Source: Pseudomonas vranovensis DSM 16006
Lineage (GTDB): Bacteria; Pseudomonadota; Gammaproteobacteria; Pseudomonadales; Pseudomonadaceae
Assembly (NCBI RefSeq): GCF_000425805.1
Contig: NZ_KE384455.1
Location: 62,001 to 126,000 of the forward strand
Direction: 5' to 3'
DNA: 64,000 bases
This document shows, in pieces, positions 20,449 through 29,476 of this stretch. Position 1 is the first letter of the stretch. Each line of letters begins with the position of its first letter. Both the position numbers and the translations under genes were made by a program. The notes beneath the pieces were generated by a model. That model was not told the DNA's origin. It did not search any database and was given only the letters and a program-made list of their open reading frames with translations.

Positions 20449-20528
20449 TGTTCGCCGTTGAACACGATTGAACAGCAAGCGTTGAACACTTGAACAACCC
20501 ACGCATTGACAATGAACAGGACTGAACA
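20449..20528. promoter_or_regulatory. Cluster of TGAACA repeats, likely activator binding sites
   Basis: Six copies of (N)TGAACA begin at 20458, 20468, 20482, 20490, 20512 and 20522. Four are exact TTGAACA. The first is part of an inverted repeat, TGTTC-N5-TGAACA, at 20449-20464. The cluster lies about 90-170 bases upstream of the predicted sigma54 start and 50-130 bases before the activator gene, the usual place for enhancer sites and autoregulation. Confidence 0.7.
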
Positions 20529-20578
20529 ACACTGGATCACACAAAAACAACAGCACTGCCCCGGCAGAGGGAAGGCCC

Positions 20579-22360
20579 ATGGCCGTATCCGCCCCCACCC
20601 ATGCCCAACTGATCCAGGCGTCCTGGGCGCGCTGTCGCGAGTACGGCCTGACACCGCAAAACACACCCGACTTCGATCAGTTGTCCGGCACTCACCTTGG
20701 CGAGCTGCTCGAGCGCCAGCAGGTGCTGTTGCGCACCACCCGCGACGAGGTCATGCCGCAGTTCAGTCACCTGTTGGGCAACTCCAGCTACCTGATCATG
20801 CTCAGCGATGAGCAAGGTCGCCTGCTGGACACCTGGGGCACCCGGCGCTTCATCGACCCGCATCAGCAGCACGGTTTTGTCGCCGGTGCCCGCTGGCTGG
20901 AACAGGGCGTGGGCACCAACGCCATTGGCACCGCGCTGGCCTGCGCCCAGGCTGTGCATGTGGGCCAGGATGAACACTTCCTCAAACTCAACCGCTACAT
21001 GGCCAGCGCCGCTGCGCCGCTGATCGATGCCGAGCGCCGCCTGATCGGCGTGCTCGATGTATCCAGCGACAGCTACCTGCCCGCCTCGCAAACCCTGGGC
21101 CTGGTGCGGATGATGAGCCAGAGCCTGGAAAACCGCCTGATCATGGCCCGCTATGCCGGGCACTGCCGGCAACTGAGCTTCAACTCAGGCTCGAACAACC
21201 TCGACAGCCAATGGGCCGGCCTGCTGCTGTTCGATGACCTGGGACGCATCCTTGCCGCGAATCGACGGGCCGACAGCCTGCTCGGCCAGTCGCCCCTGCA
21301 GCAGCGTCTTGAGCAAGTCTTCCAGACACCGCTGACGGAGCTGCTCAAGCACGCACCCGGTGAGCCCTTTGCCGTGCAGGTGACCGGCCGCAACCGCTTT
21401 CATTGTTTATTGCATGAGCCGCTGCAACGTCCCGCTCCGTTCGCCGTCAAGCCACCTGCACATGAAGGCGACCCACGGATCGGCAAGGCCCTGCAACAGG
21501 CCGGCCTGCTGCTGGAAAAAGACATCCCGGTGTTGATCCAGGGCGAAACCGGGGTCGGCAAGGAAGTGTTCGTCAACGCCCTGCACGCCGCCAGCAGCCG
21601 TCGTCACCAGCCGCTGATTGCCGTCAACTGCGCTTCAATCCCGGCAGAACTGGTAGAGTCGGAACTGTTCGGCTATGAAAAAGGCGCTTTCACAGGCGCC
21701 CACCACAAGGGCAACCCGGGGCTGATCCGCAAAGCCGACCACGGTATCGTCTTTCTCGACGAAATCGGCGACATGCCGCTGTCGACCCAAGCGCGGTTGT
21801 TACGCTTTCTTCAGCAACGCAGCATCCAGCCACTGGGCAGTGGCGAGCCGGTAGCGGTGGATATCCGAGTGGTCTCTGCCACCCACCAGGACCTGCCCGC
21901 ACTGGTACGCCAAGGTCGTTTCCGCCAGGATCTCTACTACCGCATCGCCGGCATGAGCCTGACCTTGCCGCCTTTGCGCGAGCGCAGCGACCGCCTGGCC
22001 CTGATCAGGCAGATCCACCAGCAGCACCGCGCCCCCGATGCGCCCGGGCAGCTCGACAGCAACATCCTGCAGCACCTGTTGCAACACCCTTGGCCAGGCA
22101 ACCTGCGCCAGTTGAGCAGCACCCTGCAGGTAGCCCTGGCCCTGGCCGACGGCCAGCCCATTGCCGTGGAGCATTTGCCGGACAGTTTCCTGGCCGAAAC
22201 GGTGGCCCCTCCGTGTGTCGGGCGCAATGCAGCCGAAGAGGACCTGAGCCTGCGCCTGCGGGCACTCAACGGCAACGTATCGGCCCTGGCCCGAGACCTG
22301 GGAATCAGCCGCACCACCCTCTACAAGCGCCTGCGCGACCAGGGCCAAATAGTCGGTTGA
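20579..22360 (+). CDS. Sigma54-dependent activator, AcoR family
   Basis: An enhancer-binding protein of 593 residues. Residues 60-190 form a GAF-like sensor (EQGVGTNAIGTALACAQAVHV is the AcoR-type signature). A second linker domain follows, then the AAA+ domain: Walker A GETGVGKE near residue 324, the sigma54-contact loop ESELFGYEKGAFTGA near residues 360-375, and Walker B GIVFLDEIGDMP. The C-terminus has a Fis-type helix-turn-helix (VSALARDLGISRTTLYKRL). It is divergent from the ABC operon and almost certainly controls it. The inducer is unknown. Confidence 0.92.
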   Translation: MAVSAPTHAQLIQASWARCREYGLTPQNTPDFDQLSGTHLGELLERQQVLLRTTRDEVMPQFSHLLGNSSYLIMLSDEQGRLLDTWGTRRFIDPHQQHGFVAGARWLEQGVGTNAIGTALACAQAVHVGQDEHFLKLNRYMASAAAPLIDAERRLIGVLDVSSDSYLPASQTLGLVRMMSQSLENRLIMARYAGHCRQLSFNSGSNNLDSQWAGLLLFDDLGRILAANRRADSLLGQSPLQQRLEQVFQTPLTELLKHAPGEPFAVQVTGRNRFHCLLHEPLQRPAPFAVKPPAHEGDPRIGKALQQAGLLLEKDIPVLIQGETGVGKEVFVNALHAASSRRHQPLIAVNCASIPAELVESELFGYEKGAFTGAHHKGNPGLIRKADHGIVFLDEIGDMPLSTQARLLRFLQQRSIQPLGSGEPVAVDIRVVSATHQDLPALVRQGRFRQDLYYRIAGMSLTLPPLRERSDRLALIRQIHQQHRAPDAPGQLDSNILQHLLQHPWPGNLRQLSSTLQVALALADGQPIAVEHLPDSFLAETVAPPCVGRNAAEEDLSLRLRALNGNVSALARDLGISRTTLYKRLRDQGQIVG

Positions 22361-22515
22361 TCGACAACATTTCCCACCGGGCTGGCGCGCAGCCGATTCT
22401 GCTGTAACACCCTGGATTTCAGCTTTACCGGCTGAGCGCCCGCTGTGCTTCAGCCGGGATTTATCCCCCGTCGCATCGACAATAGCCATACCGCCAACCC
22501 CGGATGCGTGCCTCG

Positions 22516-23433
22516 ATGCAAACAACAAATACAGTCTTGATGATCCGCCCGGCGCGGTTCGCCTTCAACCCGGACACCGCCCTCAACAACCGCTTCCAGC
22601 AAGCACTGCTCGACCCGGACCGGGCACAGCAGAAAGCGCTGGAAGAGTTCGATGACTATGTCGATACCCTGCGCCAGCATGGCGTCGAAGTGCTGGTGGT
22701 GCAGGACACCCCGGCACCCCACACCCCCGACTCGATCTTCCCCAATAACTGGTGGAGCAGCCACGCCGATGGCAGCCTGGTGCTCTATCCGATGGAAGGC
22801 CAGAACCGCCGGCTGGAGCGCAACAAAGGCGTACTCAAGGTGCTTGAAGAACGCTTCGCCGTTCGTCAGACCATCGATCTGAGCCCGCTGGAACAGCAGA
22901 GTATGTACCTGGAAGGGACTGGCAGCATGGTCCTGGATCGCCAGCACCGGATCAGCTACGCCTGCCATTCCGGTCGCACTCACACCCAGGCCCTGCGCCT
23001 GTTTGCCGAACAACTCGACTACCGCCTGTGCGTGTTCCACGCCGTCGACCGGCACCAGGCGCCGATCTATCACAGCAACGTGATGATGAGCGTGGGCCGC
23101 GGGCTCTCGGTGGTCTGCCTGCAAGCCCTTCCCGACGCCAACGAGCGCCGCGCCCTGGAGCACTCATTGCGCGACACCGGCAAGGACATCCTGGCCCTGG
23201 ACTTCGACCAGCTCGAAGGCTTTGCCGGCAACATGCTCGAAGTCCACGACAAGCAAGGCCAGCCGCTGCTGGTGATGTCGCGCAGCGCCTGGCGCTCGCT
23301 GTCGGTCGAGCAACGCAGCCAGGTCGAGCAGCACAGCCACCCGGTGGTGGTAAACATCGACCATATCGAACGCATCGGCGGCGGCAGTGCCCGCTGCATG
23401 CTCGCCGAAGTGCACCTGCCGGTGCGCCACTGA
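22516..23433 (+). CDS. ctlX: Amidinotransferase-family hydrolase, CtlX-like (citrulline utilisation)
   Basis: A 305-residue cytoplasmic guanidine/ureido-group hydrolase. The family pattern is MIRPARFAFNPDTA, the catalytic region SIFPNNWWSSHADG near residues 70-85, the histidine in PIYHSNVMMSVG, and the nucleophilic cysteine near the C-terminus in GGSARCMLAEVH. From memory the closest family is CtlX, described in Francisella as converting citrulline to ornithine. The ATG at 22516 is favoured over 22504, but neither has a clear ribosome site. It is followed 20 bases later by ornithine cyclodeaminase, which would use the product. Confidence 0.8.
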   Translation: MQTTNTVLMIRPARFAFNPDTALNNRFQQALLDPDRAQQKALEEFDDYVDTLRQHGVEVLVVQDTPAPHTPDSIFPNNWWSSHADGSLVLYPMEGQNRRLERNKGVLKVLEERFAVRQTIDLSPLEQQSMYLEGTGSMVLDRQHRISYACHSGRTHTQALRLFAEQLDYRLCVFHAVDRHQAPIYHSNVMMSVGRGLSVVCLQALPDANERRALEHSLRDTGKDILALDFDQLEGFAGNMLEVHDKQGQPLLVMSRSAWRSLSVEQRSQVEQHSHPVVVNIDHIERIGGGSARCMLAEVHLPVRH

Positions 23434-23453
23434 TTACAACAAAGGAGTTCATC

Positions 23454-24500
23454 ATGACCCGCTATATCGACATTACCGATCTCAGCCACCTGGTGGCGCG
23501 CAAGGGCCTTGGCACCTGCATCAGCGAGATGGCCGAGTACATTCGTGAGGACTACCTGCGCTGGCACGACTTTGAAAAATGCGCGCGCCTGGCCAACCAC
23601 TCACCCGATGGCGTGATCGAGTTGATGCCGGTGTCCGATGCCAACCTCTATGCCTTCAAGTACGTCAACGGCCACCCCAGGAACACTCAACGCGGCATGC
23701 TCACTGTCATGGCGTTCGGCGCCCTGGGCGATGTCGATACCGGCGCACCGGTGCTGCTCAGTGAGATGACCCTGACCACCGCGATCCGCACCGCCGCCAC
23801 CTCGGCCCTGGCCGCACGCTACCTGGCGCGCCCGGGCAGCCGACGCATGGCCCTGATCGGCAATGGCTCGCAGAGCGAATTCCAGGCCCTGGCTTTCCAC
23901 ACCCTGCTGGGTATCGACGAGATCCGCCTGTACGACCTGGACCCTGCGGCCAGCGCCAAGCTGGTGGCCAACCTCAGCACCTTCCCTCAGCTCAAGGTGA
24001 GCATCGCAGGCTCTGTGGCCGAGGCAGTACGCGGCGCCGACATCGTCACTACGGTGACCGCCGACAAGGCCTACGCCACCATCCTCACCCCGGATATGAT
24101 CGTACCCGGCATGCACCTCAACGCCGTGGGTGGCGACTGCCCGGGCAAGACCGAACTGCACCGCGACATCGTCGAACGCGCCCGGGTAATCGTCGAATAC
24201 GAACCGCAAAGCCGTATCGAAGGCGAAATCCAGCAGATGCCCTCCGATTCGCCCACCACCGAGTTCTGGCAGGTGGTCAACGGCCAGGTGCCGGGTCGCG
24301 AGAGCGACGAGCAAGTCACCCTCTTCGACTCGGTCGGCTTCGCCCTTGAGGACTATTCGGCCCTGCGCTACGTACTGGATGTAGCCACGGCCCTGGACAT
24401 CGGTCACGACATTGCCCTGGTGCCCGAGCTGGACAACCCCAAGGACCTCTTCGCCTTGCTGCGCCAGCCGCTGACCAGCGCCCAGAAAAAGCGCGCCTGA
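23454..24500 (+). CDS. ocd: Ornithine cyclodeaminase
   Basis: A 348-residue NAD-dependent enzyme of the mu-crystallin/OCD family that turns L-ornithine into L-proline and ammonia. The Rossmann fold is in ALIGNGSQSEFQALAFHTLL near residues 135-155, with DLDPAASAKL after the second strand, GADIVTTVTADKA, and the substrate-site motif PGMHLNAVGGDCPGKTELH near residues 218-236. The ATG at 23454 follows a strong AAAGGAG. A longer in-frame reading from 23028 runs through ctlX and is not coding. Confidence 0.92.
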   Translation: MTRYIDITDLSHLVARKGLGTCISEMAEYIREDYLRWHDFEKCARLANHSPDGVIELMPVSDANLYAFKYVNGHPRNTQRGMLTVMAFGALGDVDTGAPVLLSEMTLTTAIRTAATSALAARYLARPGSRRMALIGNGSQSEFQALAFHTLLGIDEIRLYDLDPAASAKLVANLSTFPQLKVSIAGSVAEAVRGADIVTTVTADKAYATILTPDMIVPGMHLNAVGGDCPGKTELHRDIVERARVIVEYEPQSRIEGEIQQMPSDSPTTEFWQVVNGQVPGRESDEQVTLFDSVGFALEDYSALRYVLDVATALDIGHDIALVPELDNPKDLFALLRQPLTSAQKKRA

Positions 24501-24507
24501 GGCCCCT

Positions 24508-24539
24508 CGGTTGCGCCGCGCCAACGCACGGCGCAACCG
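24508..24539. repeat. Perfect 11-bp hairpin after ornithine cyclodeaminase
   Basis: CGGTTGCGCCG and CGGCGCAACCG flank a 10-base loop, 7 bases after the ocd stop. No T run follows, so it would stabilise the message or act with Rho rather than terminate alone. The rest of the gap to 24748 shows no other feature I can name. Confidence 0.6.
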
Positions 24540-24748
24540 TAACCGCTGTCACTCAAACCCAAACAGGAGGTGGCGCAGCCGATCCGGCTGCAATTACACG
24601 TTCAACAGCAGAATCCGGCAGCCGACGCCGGTTGAAACGACACAAAAAAATCGTCGCCATCGCGCATTCTTGGCCCGACCAATCAGTCACTGACTGACCG
24701 AAGCGCTCCACTGCCCTACATCAATTATAAAACTCAGGGATTACCACC

Positions 24749-25528
24749 ATGACTTCGCTGCGCAAGCTCCTCGGCGTGCTGCTCCTTCCTTTGTGCGTAA
24801 ACAGTGTCCAGGCCAAGGAATGGACTGAAATCCGCTTCGGCGTCTACCCCGAATACCCTCCCTTTGAGTCCGTTGCCGCTGATGGCAGCCTGCAAGGCTT
24901 CGACATCGAACTGGGCAATGCCATCTGCGCCAAGCTGCAGGTCAAGTGCACCTGGGTACACAACGAGTTCGACGGCATGATCCCGGCCCTGCGGGCACGC
25001 AAGTTCGACGCCATCATGTCGTCGATGGCCGTGACCCCTGCACGCCTCAAGCAGATCGACTTCAGCGCCCGGCTGTTCCTCAGCCCCACCTCGGTGATCG
25101 TGCGCAAGGGCGCCGACTTCGGTGACACGCCCGAATCGCTCAAGGGCAAGCAGGTCGGTGTGCTGCAGGGTTCGCTACAGGAAGCCTACGCCCGTGCCAA
25201 GCTGGCGCCACTGGGTGCCCAGGTCAAGGCCTACCAGGCCCAGGACCAGAACTACGCCGACCTGATCAACGGCCGCCTGGACGCCACCCTCACCGACAAG
25301 CTCGAAGCCCAGCTCAACTTCCTGTCCCGGCCTGAAGGCGCCGACTTCCAGAGCGGCCCGGCGGTCAAGGACCCTACCCTGCCCCTGGACATCGCCATGG
25401 GCCTGCGCAAGAACGACACCGAGCTCAAGGCCTTGCTCGACAAGGGCATCGCCGCCGTCCACGCCGACGGCACCTTTGCCGCGATCCAGAAGAAGTACGT
25501 GGGCGACCTGGATATCTACAACGATTGA
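24749..25528 (+). CDS. Polar amino-acid ABC importer, binding protein
   Basis: A 259-residue periplasmic protein of the HisJ/ArgT family. Signal peptide MTSLRKLLGVLLLPLCVNSV with a cleavage after QA; the mature chain starts WTEIRFGVYPEYPPFESVA and has the LQGFDIELGNAICAKL and MSSMAVTPARLKQIDFS motifs of basic and polar amino-acid binders. Its place after ocd and before the matching permeases suggests citrulline, ornithine or arginine. It is about 250 bases from ocd, so it may have its own promoter. Confidence 0.9.
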   Translation: MTSLRKLLGVLLLPLCVNSVQAKEWTEIRFGVYPEYPPFESVAADGSLQGFDIELGNAICAKLQVKCTWVHNEFDGMIPALRARKFDAIMSSMAVTPARLKQIDFSARLFLSPTSVIVRKGADFGDTPESLKGKQVGVLQGSLQEAYARAKLAPLGAQVKAYQAQDQNYADLINGRLDATLTDKLEAQLNFLSRPEGADFQSGPAVKDPTLPLDIAMGLRKNDTELKALLDKGIAAVHADGTFAAIQKKYVGDLDIYND

Positions 25529-25601
25529 TTCGCACGCCGCCGGCCAGGGTTGACCTGGCCGGCGCTGCGCCTTGTCTTGTGTGCTGACGAGAGCCTTCAA
25601 A

Positions 25602-26327
25602 GTGAACAACTTTTTCCACTCTACCGGCTTGCATGCCTTGAGCTTGCAGGGCTTCGGCCCGCTGCTGCTGCAAGGTACCTGGATGACCGTGAAACTTGCC
25701 CTGTTGTCATTGGCCCTGAGCCTAGGTCTGGGCCTGCTGGGCGCCAGCGCCAAGCTGTCACGCCTGCGTGCGCTGCGCGTGCCGGCCACCCTCTATACCA
25801 CCCTGATCCGCAGCGTGCCGGACCTGGTACTGATCCTGCTGATCTTCTACACCCTGCAACTAAGGCTCAACGACCTGACCGAGCTGCTGGGCTGGGACTA
25901 CTTCGAGATCGACCCCTTCACGGCTGGGGTCATTACGCTGGGCTTTATCTACGGCGCCTATTTCACCGAAAACTTTCGCGGCGCGATCCTCAGCGTGCCA
26001 GCCGGGCAACTGGAGGCGGCGACCGCCTATGGCCTGAGCCGTGCGCAACGTTTTCGCCTGGTGCTGTTCCCGCAACTGATGCGTTTTGCCCTGCCGGGCC
26101 TGGGCAACAACTGGCTAGTGCTGCTCAAGTCCACCGCCCTGGTGTCGATCATCGGCCTGGCCGACCTTGTGAAGGCAGCGCAGAACGCCGGCAAGACTAC
26201 CAACAACACCCTGTACTTCCTGATCATCGCCGGGTTGGTCTACCTGCTCATCACCACCCTTTCCAACCGCCTGTTCAAGCACCTTGAGCGGCGCTACAAC
26301 ACCGGCATCAAGGAGCTGGCGCGATGA
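25602..26327 (+). CDS. Polar amino-acid ABC importer, permease (HisQ-like)
   Basis: A 241-residue inner-membrane permease. It contains the EAA coupling region PAGQLEAATAYGLSRAQRFR near residues 135-155, and the start of the fold GTWMTVKLALLSLALSLGLG. The start is uncertain: GTG at 25602 (VNNFFHSTG) fits the usual family length; earlier GTG and TTG codons in frame extend by up to ten residues. The end overlaps the second permease gene by four bases. Confidence 0.9.
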   Translation: MNNFFHSTGLHALSLQGFGPLLLQGTWMTVKLALLSLALSLGLGLLGASAKLSRLRALRVPATLYTTLIRSVPDLVLILLIFYTLQLRLNDLTELLGWDYFEIDPFTAGVITLGFIYGAYFTENFRGAILSVPAGQLEAATAYGLSRAQRFRLVLFPQLMRFALPGLGNNWLVLLKSTALVSIIGLADLVKAAQNAGKTTNNTLYFLIIAGLVYLLITTLSNRLFKHLERRYNTGIKELAR

Positions 26328-27037
26328 TCGAACTGATTCAGGAATACGGCCTGGCCTATCTCTTCAGTGATGGCACCGGGCTCTCGGGACTGGCCATGAC
26401 GTTGTGGCTGTTCATCGTCACCATGGTGCTGGGTTTCGTGCTGTCGCTGCCACTTGCCCTGGCACGCGTTTCACACACCCGGTGGCTGCGCTGGCCGGTG
26501 GAGGCCTACACCTTCGTGTTTCGCGGCACCCCGTTGTATATCCAGTTGCTGATCTGCTACACCGGCTTGTACGGCCTTGAAGTGGTGCGAGACAACGCCC
26601 TGCTCGACCAGTTTTTCCGCAATGCCTTGAACTGCACCCTGCTGGCCTTTGTGCTCAACACCTGTGCCTACACCGTGGAAATCTTCGCCGGGGCCATTCG
26701 CAACATCCCCCACGGCGAGATCGAAGCGGCCCACGCCTACGGCCTGCACGGCTGGCGCCTGAATCTGTTTGTGATACTGCCGGCCGCCCTGCGCCGTTCG
26801 CTGCCGGCCTACAGCAACGAGCTGATCCTGATGCTGCACGCCACCTCCCTGGCCTTTACCGCCACCATCGCCGACATCCTCAAGGTGGCCCGCGATGCCA
26901 ACGCTGCCACCTTTCTGACCTTCCAGGCCTTTGGAATCGCGGCGTTGCTGTACATGTTGCTGTCGTTTGCACTGGTCGGCGGCTTTCGCCTGGCCGAACG
27001 ACGCTGGATGCGTTTTCTTGTTCCTGCCCGAGGCTAA
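26324..27037 (+). CDS. Polar amino-acid ABC importer, permease (HisM-like)
   Basis: A 237-residue permease paired with the HisQ-like one. EAA loop IPHGEIEAAHAYGLHGWRLN near residues 127-146, and the N-terminal GLAMTLWLFIVTMVLGFVLS helix, with VEAYTFVFRGTPLYIQLL typical of HisM. It starts within the ATGA overlap and ends 3 bases before the ATPase. Confidence 0.92.
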   Translation: MIELIQEYGLAYLFSDGTGLSGLAMTLWLFIVTMVLGFVLSLPLALARVSHTRWLRWPVEAYTFVFRGTPLYIQLLICYTGLYGLEVVRDNALLDQFFRNALNCTLLAFVLNTCAYTVEIFAGAIRNIPHGEIEAAHAYGLHGWRLNLFVILPAALRRSLPAYSNELILMLHATSLAFTATIADILKVARDANAATFLTFQAFGIAALLYMLLSFALVGGFRLAERRWMRFLVPARG

Positions 27038-27040
27038 TCC

Positions 27041-27889
27041 ATGACTACCACCGCAACCGCCTTGTCGACCGCCGCGACGCCAGCCCTCCGCCCCAGCCCG
27101 CGTATCGCTGCCGTGGCCCAGGACGCCTCCGTCAAACTCAGCGTCCAGGAACTGCATAAAAGCTACGGTGAACACCAGGTGCTCAAGGGTGTATCCCTCA
27201 ATGCCCGCAAGGGCGACGTGATCAGCCTGATCGGTGCCAGCGGCTCGGGCAAAAGCACTATGCTGCGTTGCATCAACTTCCTCGAACAACCCGATGCCGG
27301 CGTCATCACCCTCGATGACCAGCGCATTGAAATGCGCCAGGGCCGTACCGGCAGCCGGGCGCCACACCCCGCACAACTGCAGGATTTGCGCACGCGCCTG
27401 GCGATGGTGTTTCAGCACTTCAACCTGTGGAGCCACATGACGGTACTGGAGAACATCTGCCTGGCGCCCCGCCGAGTACTGGGCGTCAGCGCCGAAGAAG
27501 CCCACGCGCGGGCGCGCAAGTACCTGGACAAGGTCGGCCTGCCGGCCCGCGCCGCCGACCAGTACCCGGCCTTCCTGTCCGGCGGTCAGCAGCAACGGGT
27601 GGCCATCGCCCGGGCCCTGGCCATGGAACCGGAGATCATTCTGTTCGACGAGCCCACCTCGGCGCTCGACCCCGAGCTGGTGGGCGAAGTACTCAAAGTG
27701 ATACAGACGCTGGCCGAGGAAGGTCGTACCATGCTCATGGTCACCCACGAGATGGGCTTTGCCCGTCAGGTGTCGAGCCAGGTGTTGTTCTTGCATCAGG
27801 GCCGGGTCGAGGAACAAGGAAGCGCCGAGATACTTGACCAGCCGCAGAGCGAACGCCTGCAGCAATTTCTTTCCAACCGTTTGAAGTGA
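27041..27889 (+). CDS. Polar amino-acid ABC importer, ATPase (HisP-like)
   Basis: A 282-residue ATPase with Walker A GASGSGKST near residues 65-73, Q-loop AMVFQHFNLW, signature LSGGQQQR, Walker B IILFDEPTSALD and H-loop VTHEMGFA. The first 30 residues (a low-complexity TTTATALSTAATPALRPSP tail) precede the normal family start, so the true start could be internal. None of the downstream candidates has a better ribosome site that I can see. Confidence 0.93.
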   Translation: MTTTATALSTAATPALRPSPRIAAVAQDASVKLSVQELHKSYGEHQVLKGVSLNARKGDVISLIGASGSGKSTMLRCINFLEQPDAGVITLDDQRIEMRQGRTGSRAPHPAQLQDLRTRLAMVFQHFNLWSHMTVLENICLAPRRVLGVSAEEAHARARKYLDKVGLPARAADQYPAFLSGGQQQRVAIARALAMEPEIILFDEPTSALDPELVGEVLKVIQTLAEEGRTMLMVTHEMGFARQVSSQVLFLHQGRVEEQGSAEILDQPQSERLQQFLSNRLK

Positions 27890-27901
27890 AGCCGAACCTG
27901 C

Positions 27902-28396
27902 ATGGATACCAAGGTCAACAGCCCACACGCCGCGCCGCCCCTGGACCGGATCGACGAAGCGATCATCGATGTGCTGCGCCATAACGGACGCATCACCTAC
28001 GAAAAGCTTTCGTCACTGGTACACCTCACCCCCCGACCTTGTCTGGAGCGGGTGCGCAAGCTGGAAAGACGGGGAGTGATTCGCGGCTATGGCGCGATCA
28101 TTGATGTGCAGATGGTTTCGCCGGGGCTGTCGTTGCTGGTGCTGGTGGCCTTGTCGAACCAGAGCGGGCGCAGCGCGCAGAAGGCCTTCGAGGCGTGCGT
28201 GCGGGCCTGCCCGCAGGTATTCGATTGCCAGTTGATCAGTGGCCATTTCGACTACAGCCTGCGCATGCGTTGCCGCGACATGGAGCATTACCGTGTGCTG
28301 ACCGAAACCTGGATGAACAACGACGAACTGCATATCGACAAACTGGTGGCACATCCAGAGCTGGCAGTGGTGAAAAACACCGCCCCGCAGCTCTGA
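27902..28396 (+). CDS. Lrp/AsnC-family transcriptional regulator
   Basis: A 164-residue feast/famine regulator. The N-terminal helix-turn-helix (IDEAIIDVLRHNGRITYEKL, then LTPRPCLERVRKLERRGVI) is followed by the RAM ligand-binding domain from about residue 72. It follows the ABC ATPase by 12 bases on the same strand, so it probably controls the uptake and ocd genes in response to an amino acid such as ornithine or proline. It ends next to the convergent AI-2E-family gene. Confidence 0.9.
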   Translation: MDTKVNSPHAAPPLDRIDEAIIDVLRHNGRITYEKLSSLVHLTPRPCLERVRKLERRGVIRGYGAIIDVQMVSPGLSLLVLVALSNQSGRSAQKAFEACVRACPQVFDCQLISGHFDYSLRMRCRDMEHYRVLTETWMNNDELHIDKLVAHPELAVVKNTAPQL

Positions 28397-28408
28397 ACGC
28401 TCCTTGAC

Positions 28409-29476
28409 TCAGGCGCGTGGCGGCACTTGCTGCTCGCTGCGCGACCAGTCCAGCAACAGGCTGTAGGCCACGGCCAGCAAGGTCGGGCCAATGAACAGGC
28501 CGATGAAACCAAAGGCCAGCAAGCCGCCAAACACCCCCAGCAGCACGATCACCAGCGGCAGGTTGCCGCCGCGGCTGATCAGGTACGGCTTGAGTACGTT
28601 GTCCACGCCGCTGATGATGAACGTACCCCAGATCCCGAGAAACACCGCCATGCCATACTCGCCCTGCCAGGCCAGCCAGGCCGTGGCCGGCACCCAGGCC
28701 AGCGGTGGCCCCATGGGAATCAGACTGAGCATGAAGGTAACAATCGCCAACACCAGCGCACCGGGAACACCGGCAATCAAAAAGCCGATCAGGGCCAGGA
28801 TTGCCTGGGCTGCTGCTGTCCCGATCACCCCGTTGACCACCCGCTGCACCGTGCCAGCAACCAGCCCCAGGTAATATTCGGCACGCTCGCCGATCAGTCG
28901 CTCCAGAAGGCGCAGGACAAAAGCTGCAAGGCGCGGCCCGTCGCGGTAGAAGAAGAACACGAACACCAGGCTCAGGGTCAGCTCGAGGATACCGCTGCCG
29001 ATCTGCGCGCTGCGCGCCAGCAGCCAGTTGCCGACCTGCCCCAGGTATGGCTTGACCGTGGTCAGCAAGGCGGCGCCCTGTTGATCGATGGTGTCCCACA
29101 TCGCCACCAGCCGTGGCCCCACCAATGGCACGCTGCCCAGCCAGCTCGGCGCATCCGGCAGGCCATCGACCTGGACATCGCGAACGAAGGCGGTGGCATC
29201 GCGGATATGGTCGGCCAGGTTGAACCCCAGCCACACCAGCGGCAAGGCCACCAGCAGTATCCATAACGTGGTCAGCAGGCCGGCCGCCAGGGTTTCGCGC
29301 CCGCCCAGCACACGAGTCAGCAGGCGCATCAGCGGCCAGCTGGCATAGGCCAGGATGGCGCCCCAGAGCAGCGCCGACATGAACGGAGCCATCACCCACA
29401 GGCCCGCACCGAGCAGGCCAAGCAGGATGATCTGTACCAGCAGGCGATCATTGTTGGGCATGCGCTTCTCGCTCAA
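28409..29476 (-). CDS. AI-2E family transporter-like membrane protein
   Basis: A 355-residue integral membrane protein of the AI-2E transporter superfamily (formerly UPF0118), with about eight transmembrane helices. Recognisable parts are LLWGAILAYASWPL near residues 36-49, FFYRDGPRLAAFVLRLLERL, and FIISGVDNVLKPYLISRGGN near residues 286-305. The substrate is not known for most of this family. The ATG at 29476 overlaps the stop of the DUF4892-like gene (ATGA); the next in-frame ATG is five codons later. Confidence 0.88.
   Translation of the reverse strand: MSEKRMPNNDRLLVQIILLGLLGAGLWVMAPFMSALLWGAILAYASWPLMRLLTRVLGGRETLAAGLLTTLWILLVALPLVWLGFNLADHIRDATAFVRDVQVDGLPDAPSWLGSVPLVGPRLVAMWDTIDQQGAALLTTVKPYLGQVGNWLLARSAQIGSGILELTLSLVFVFFFYRDGPRLAAFVLRLLERLIGERAEYYLGLVAGTVQRVVNGVIGTAAAQAILALIGFLIAGVPGALVLAIVTFMLSLIPMGPPLAWVPATAWLAWQGEYGMAVFLGIWGTFIISGVDNVLKPYLISRGGNLPLVIVLLGVFGGLLAFGFIGLFIGPTLLAVAYSLLLDWSRSEQQVPPRA

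Noticed and set aside
23028-23453. N-terminal extension of ornithine cyclodeaminase through ctlX
   Set aside because: The extension is a shifted frame of ctlX, and a strong AAAGGAG stands before the internal ATG at 23454.
28236-29399. A 387-codon minus-strand frame overlapping the AI-2E gene
   Set aside because: Its composition is Gly/Arg/Ala-rich without helices or motifs, whereas the alternative frame is a clear membrane protein.
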